64,000 bases of DNA, from NCBI RefSeq assembly GCF_004027225.2, contig NC_046360.1, forward strand, positions 1,352,001 through 1,416,000, read 5' to 3'. Position 1 is the stretch's first letter. Every line of letters starts with the position of its first letter. Under the pieces are notes generated by a model. That model was given only the letters and a program-made list of their open reading frames with translations, did not search any database and was not told where the DNA came from. Shown here in pieces: positions 59,700 through 64,000 of the stretch. Both the position numbers and the translations under genes were made by a program. The DNA comes from Strigops habroptila. Its lineage: Eukaryota; Chordata; Aves; Psittaciformes; Psittacidae.

Positions 59700-61780
59700 A
59701 GTAACGAATGACCACAGGATCTAGTGCTATGGGCAGCAGCTAGAAAACATCTTGATTACGCCTGCCAATGACCCTGGAGCCACCTGCAGTAGCGCACAAG
59801 AGGCTGGCAAGACAGCAAGCAGGAGTAAAGCAGCACTGAAGTGAAATACAGCCTTTAAACCAAATAAACCTCCATTGCTCTGCATTAGCATTTGCTTTTC
59901 CAAGTCCTTTGTCCCCACCCAGCAAATCCAGCCGTACAGCACAGGGATTCCAGTGCCTGCACCTCATTAATATAATGGGAGGAAGGCAGATGCTTTGTCC
60001 ACACTGACTGTAGGCAGAGCCCAGATACATTCCTGCCTAGCAGGGTTCCTTATTTATGGTTACGTTGGAGCTGCCAGCACAGACATATGTTGCTAAGGGT
60101 CGTTTACTCTTGTTTGTAAAATGTATGGCTGCTCCTAGCTTACACACTGTCAAAACTGGAAGAACTGGCCCCAAAATCTCTTGCTGCATGATTGGATCAG
60201 ATGCCTGTACATCTGTTAACGCGGTAGGAGCTGTAAAATGAAATAAGTTTCACTATAACTCAAGCACCTCTATTACTGCCACGATGTGTAAAGCAGCAGA
60301 GCCGGCTGCTGCTCTTGCAGAAATGACACAAACATACATTTTGCCAAGTCATATGGAAATTTATCCAAGGCAGCATTTCCTCTGCTCATGCACCAAAGGG
60401 AGGACGCGTAGTGTGTGTCCCCCTGCTCCATCCCCAGGCCTGAAGGACAAGTTTTGGGGTACCCAGCACTGATGATGGGGAGCCAGCAGCAGTCCTGCAC
60501 TCCTCCTCTCAAGCTGGAGGACCAGGAGGGAGAACATCTGCCATCGGGACAAGTCCTCTGAAGCTGCAGGCCCCCAAAATACCCATTTTGCTTGGAAGTG
60601 GTCACAGAAAAACGCTCCCAACCCAAACAACTCACGCTACAGGGCGAGAACCCTGGGTAGAGAAGTGTGGGCACGCAGTTATGGCACCCTGGGGTAAGAG
60701 CCACCTTCCCTGCTTCAGGCAGAAGCAGATTGAGCTGTTTGTGTTAAGGAAAGAGCTGTCTCAGTCCTTCAGTTCTGCCGCTGCTGCAGCCTGGCAGAAC
60801 CTGCCCCATCCCTGCTCCAGCAGCTCCTTGGGATGTGCATGGAGAGGCTCAAACCACCCCAGGGGAAGCATCGAAGAACTTGACCTTAGAAAAAGCACAT
60901 CTCTAAACAGGTAGTTAAGGAGCACTAACCCAGGAGGTGGTCGTGCCAAGCACGTAGCTCTGACCATGCCATCACCTGCTCAGGTCACCAACACAGAAAT
61001 AAGCTACAGGAATTCCTCATCTCATCCTGCTCTGGGATGCAGAGACCAGAGCTCAGCACACCCTCCTCCATCCCGACCTCAACCAGCCCCGGCATGGAGC
61101 ACAGGCCAAGAGGCTGTGCCCAACAGTGGTATCAGACAGAGGGAAAACCAGCCCATGGCACGAGCCAGGGGCTCGGGGCAGCCTGTAGGAGAAGAGGAGC
61201 AGGGAGAAGAGCTGCCTGCTCCCAAACACCCTCTGCCTGCGCCGCAGCAGTGCTGTGACCCTGTGGTTGAGACACCGCAGCACCAGCACCGCCGCCAAGG
61301 CCCGTCCATCCCTCGCGGCTCAGCACCGGCCTGTGCGTGGCCCAAGCGCCCCGGCCCCGCTTCCCGTTGGCCGCGGCGGCCCATGCGGGAGCGGGCACGG
61401 AGCAGGCCTGGCCGCCTGCTGCCAGCTCTGCCTCGGCAGCAGCTGCTGCGCCTTCCCCTTGCTCTTCCTGACGGCGCCATATGCCTCAGTGTCAAAACAA
61501 TGGCGCTTGCACACTGACTGCGAGCCCCGTCCCCGGCTCCTGCTCCCCACGGGGCCGGCCCTGAGCACCACAGGCACAGCAGCACGGCGAGCACAGCGCC
61601 ATGGGCACAGCACCACGGGCATGGCAAGGGCGGGCAGCAAAGGGCTACACTGCAACGCACCAGACCTCATCTGGGGGGAAGCTGCAGCAGCAGCAGGCTC
61701 AGCTCCTCACTGCTACAAGGATGCTTCCAGAGCCAGACAAGGGGAGGAACACAATGCCTGTGTTATTAATACAACACTAC
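59700..61780. other. no gene; contains a small CpG-rich patch
   Basis: No coding exon is recognised. About 61,230-61,620 is CpG-rich, with a 7-bp inverted repeat (GCGCCAT and ATGGCGC) around 61473-61506 whose arms resemble YY1 sites. It could be a minor promoter or enhancer. Confidence 0.3.
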
Positions 61781-61784
61781 TATT

Positions 61785-62100
61785 ATCATAGAATGGTTTG
61801 GGTTGAAGGGACCTTAAAGCTCATCCAGCTCCAACCCTCTGCCACGGGCAGGGACACCTTCCACTAGAGCAGGTTGCTCCAAGCCCGTGTCCAACCTGGC
61901 CTTGAACACTGCCAGGGATGGGGCAGCCACAGCTTCTCTGGGCACCCTGTGCCAGCGCCTCAGCACCCTCACAGGGAAGAGCTTCTGCCTCAGAGCTCAT
62001 CTGTCTCCCCTCTGGCAGGTTAAAGCCATTCCCCTTGGCCTGTCCCTACAGGCCCTTGTGAAAGCCCCATGTCAGCTCCATGGCTGGTCCTTAGAGCAGC
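61785..62100 (-). mobile_element. CR1 LINE 3' fragment
   Basis: ATCATAGAATGGTTTGGGTT begins the reverse-oriented 3' terminus. The body continues through TTGCTCCAAGCCCGTGTCC to CCTGTCCCTACAGGCCCTTG and is truncated near 62,100. It is one of the least diverged copies here. Confidence 0.95.
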
Positions 62101-62334
62101 TTCTAAAATACAAAGCACAGCCTTGCCCCACAAACCCGCATCTCCCTGAACCTCTTTTCTCCCTCCCCAAACCAGTAAGCGGAGGATTCCTTGGTGTGAA
62201 GGTTCAGAGCTGACCCACTGGCTGTCCAAACCCAGTCCCAGCATCTCAAAGCTCTGCTCCCGCTGTGCTCTGAGCTGGAGCAGAACACCCAGCACAAGGA
62301 AGAGAAGACATCCAGTCACCTTACTCATCCCAGG

Positions 62335-62340
62335 TTTATT
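62335..62340 (-). terminator. candidate poly(A) signal of a convergent gene
   Basis: This is a minus-strand AATAAA followed by a GT-rich stretch (TTGTGCTGGGTGTTCTG) about 35-50 nt downstream, as at real cleavage sites. In other vertebrates UBE3B converges on MMAB, so this could be the end of its 3' UTR. No UBE3B coding sequence is in the window. Confidence 0.35.
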
Positions 62341-62344
62341 CTTC

Positions 62345-64000
62345 TCTTCCCTGCATTTCTGATGCAAGGGACATAACCAAGGTCTCCACAGCAGCAAGTC
62401 TTCTATAGAAATAAGTCATTAATCTCCCATGGCAAAACCATCCCTGCCCCACAGAGCCCCTGTGCAGGGCAGCAGTGCAGGCAGTGCTGGTGCCCGCTCA
62501 CAGCCTTCTGCTTGGGGTAAAAACACACCAAAGCCAGTTGTAGAAAGCAGCTACACAAGAGAAACAGTGCTGCTGCTGCACACACAGGCAGCAGGACACC
62601 TACCCGGCAATCCTGTTTTACACACTAGCTACAAACTGGATGTAGTGTCTCATAGTGCAATATTTCCAGGTTTAGGGGCTCCTAGCTAAGTCTGCATTAA
62701 GATCTTTTCTAGGAATTGTACTCCTGAGGAATGAAGGGAAAAAAAGGGAGCAAAGATTCTATTTCAGTGTTCACCAGCTCACTTCAGTGAATGCTCATTG
62801 TGCTCTATTTTGACACACTGCACTTCCCTAGGAGAAAAAGAAGGGATTCTGTGTGACATTTGAATCAAAGATTGGTACAAGTCAGTGCCCAAACCTTGCC
62901 ACCACACTGTCAGCAACTGCTTAATGCTGAAATGCTCTATGTTAAAAACAATAACCATTAAGAAAACAAATTTACTATTAATTTCTTTCTCTGAACACAG
63001 ACATTCCTGCCCTCACCAACACTTCCAATCACTCCTGTCTAGTATTATGAAGTTGACATAGAAAAAGCATCCTGACATTGCTTTCCAGATGCACATCCAG
63101 GCATTGGTTCTAAAACCAGGATTAGCTCTCCAAAAAGCAGCTGAAGCAAGCCAGAAGAGGAAGATGAAGCAAAAGCCATCTCTATACTCTTGGTTAAACA
63201 GTGCCAAGTATTTTCTGGTCTGTTTGAGATACGAAATGAAACCATGGTTCAGAGGCTCTTCCAAAGAGCCCAGTGCGCGTCTCCCTGCAGAGCCCCGTGC
63301 TGCACGGAGCAGGCCTGGGGGTGAATCCCAGTGGGAAGGACCAAGGCAAGCCAGGGCACGAGGTAGGGTTATGTCAGCCTCATGCAGGAGTGGCTGTGGT
63401 GAGGCTCTGAGCCCATCTGCCCATCCAGCACAGAGGGGCCAGAGCGCAGGGTGAGGGTCGCCAGTGCCACAGGAAGGTAAGGAGGGGATGGGAAATCCAG
63501 GGGGAATACCAGCAGCCTCTGTGGGAGCTTGTTTGTTAGTGAGCAGCAACAGGGGAAGGGGAGAAGGTAACTGGTTTTTAATCCTGTCCTGAACAGGAGA
63601 AGGTACATGGCTTTCCTTTGTGCCAGAAACCCAGCAAGGAGATGGGAATCTCTCCTCTCACCCAGCAGGACCTGCAGCAGCAGGAGGGGCCAAGGCTGGG
63701 AAGCTGCAGAGACACTTGACAAATCAGGCGCTGGACTGGATTAGAAGCAGCAGGAAGGGTCTGCACCTTCCCAACACACACACCTGCACCCCCCCTGCCC
63801 TTCAGAACCACCTGAAAGAGCTGCCTGCTCTAGGCAAACACCAACTGCTAAAAATAAGGCCAGAAAGAGACAAAGCGACCAAAATAAATAGTTTGGCAAC
63901 AAAGCAAATGTGGCTGTTAGGCAGAGGCCAAGTCCTGTTTGGAACAGCACATCTCCCTAACAAAACGGCCTGCAAACAAAGTGAAACTTCCATCCAGCCA
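62345..64000. other. no coding exon; possible 3' UTR of the next gene
   Basis: This is unique sequence without repeats or recognisable protein. If the poly(A) signal at 62,340 is used, all of it may be minus-strand 3' UTR, or UTR plus intron. Open frames here match no family I know. Confidence 0.25.

Noticed and set aside
58210-64000. UBE3B coding exons or HECT domain
   Set aside because: None of the frames on either strand shows HECT-domain sequence. Only a possible 3' end is proposed.

Overview
The window is vertebrate nuclear DNA and most probably from a bird. Two intron-containing genes read clearly as mevalonate kinase (MVK) and mitochondrial cob(I)alamin adenosyltransferase (MMAB). The interspersed repeats I can recognise are all 3' fragments of CR1 LINEs, the dominant avian retroposon. 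The introns are short and the sequence is GC-rich, as on an avian microchromosome. CR1 also occurs in other reptiles, so 'bird' is a strong inference and the species is not identified.

Layout. Bases 1 to about 8,000: no recognisable gene; GC-rich sequence alternates with AT-rich, homeodomain-site-rich islands that look like conserved non-coding elements. About 8,050-9,780: a strong CpG island with two ZNF143/THAP11-type promoter motifs and no identifiable coding exon. In other vertebrates FAM222A lies beyond MVK on this side, so the island may be its promoter, but no FAM222A protein sequence is visible. 9,800-41,000: a long gene-free stretch with more AT-rich islands, a roughly 500-bp minisatellite (24,946-25,451), short tandem repeats and four CR1 fragments. 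42,207-53,785: MVK on the minus strand, ten coding exons, 397 codons, complete. 53,786-54,034: a 249-bp divergent promoter between the two start codons, with three CCAAT boxes, an Sp1 box and an SRE-like box. 54,035-57,753: MMAB on the plus strand, nine exons, 227 codons, complete, with a poly(A) signal at 58,187. 58,200-64,000: no coding exon; two CR1 fragments, a small CpG-rich patch, and a candidate minus-strand poly(A) signal at 62,340 that could end the next, convergent gene (UBE3B by synteny, not proven).

Biology. MVK phosphorylates mevalonate in the cholesterol and isoprenoid pathway. MMAB makes adenosylcobalamin in mitochondria for methylmalonyl-CoA mutase. The two genes are a conserved head-to-head pair, known in mammals to share a sterol-responsive promoter, and the NF-Y and SRE-like sites here fit that arrangement.

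I found no new multi-gene system. The items most worth a second look are a GC-AG intron in MVK, the evenly spaced CCAAT boxes, the orphan CpG island, the minisatellite with a 64-bp higher-order duplication, and the AT-rich island array. No tRNA, rRNA, CRISPR array or intact transposon was recognised.
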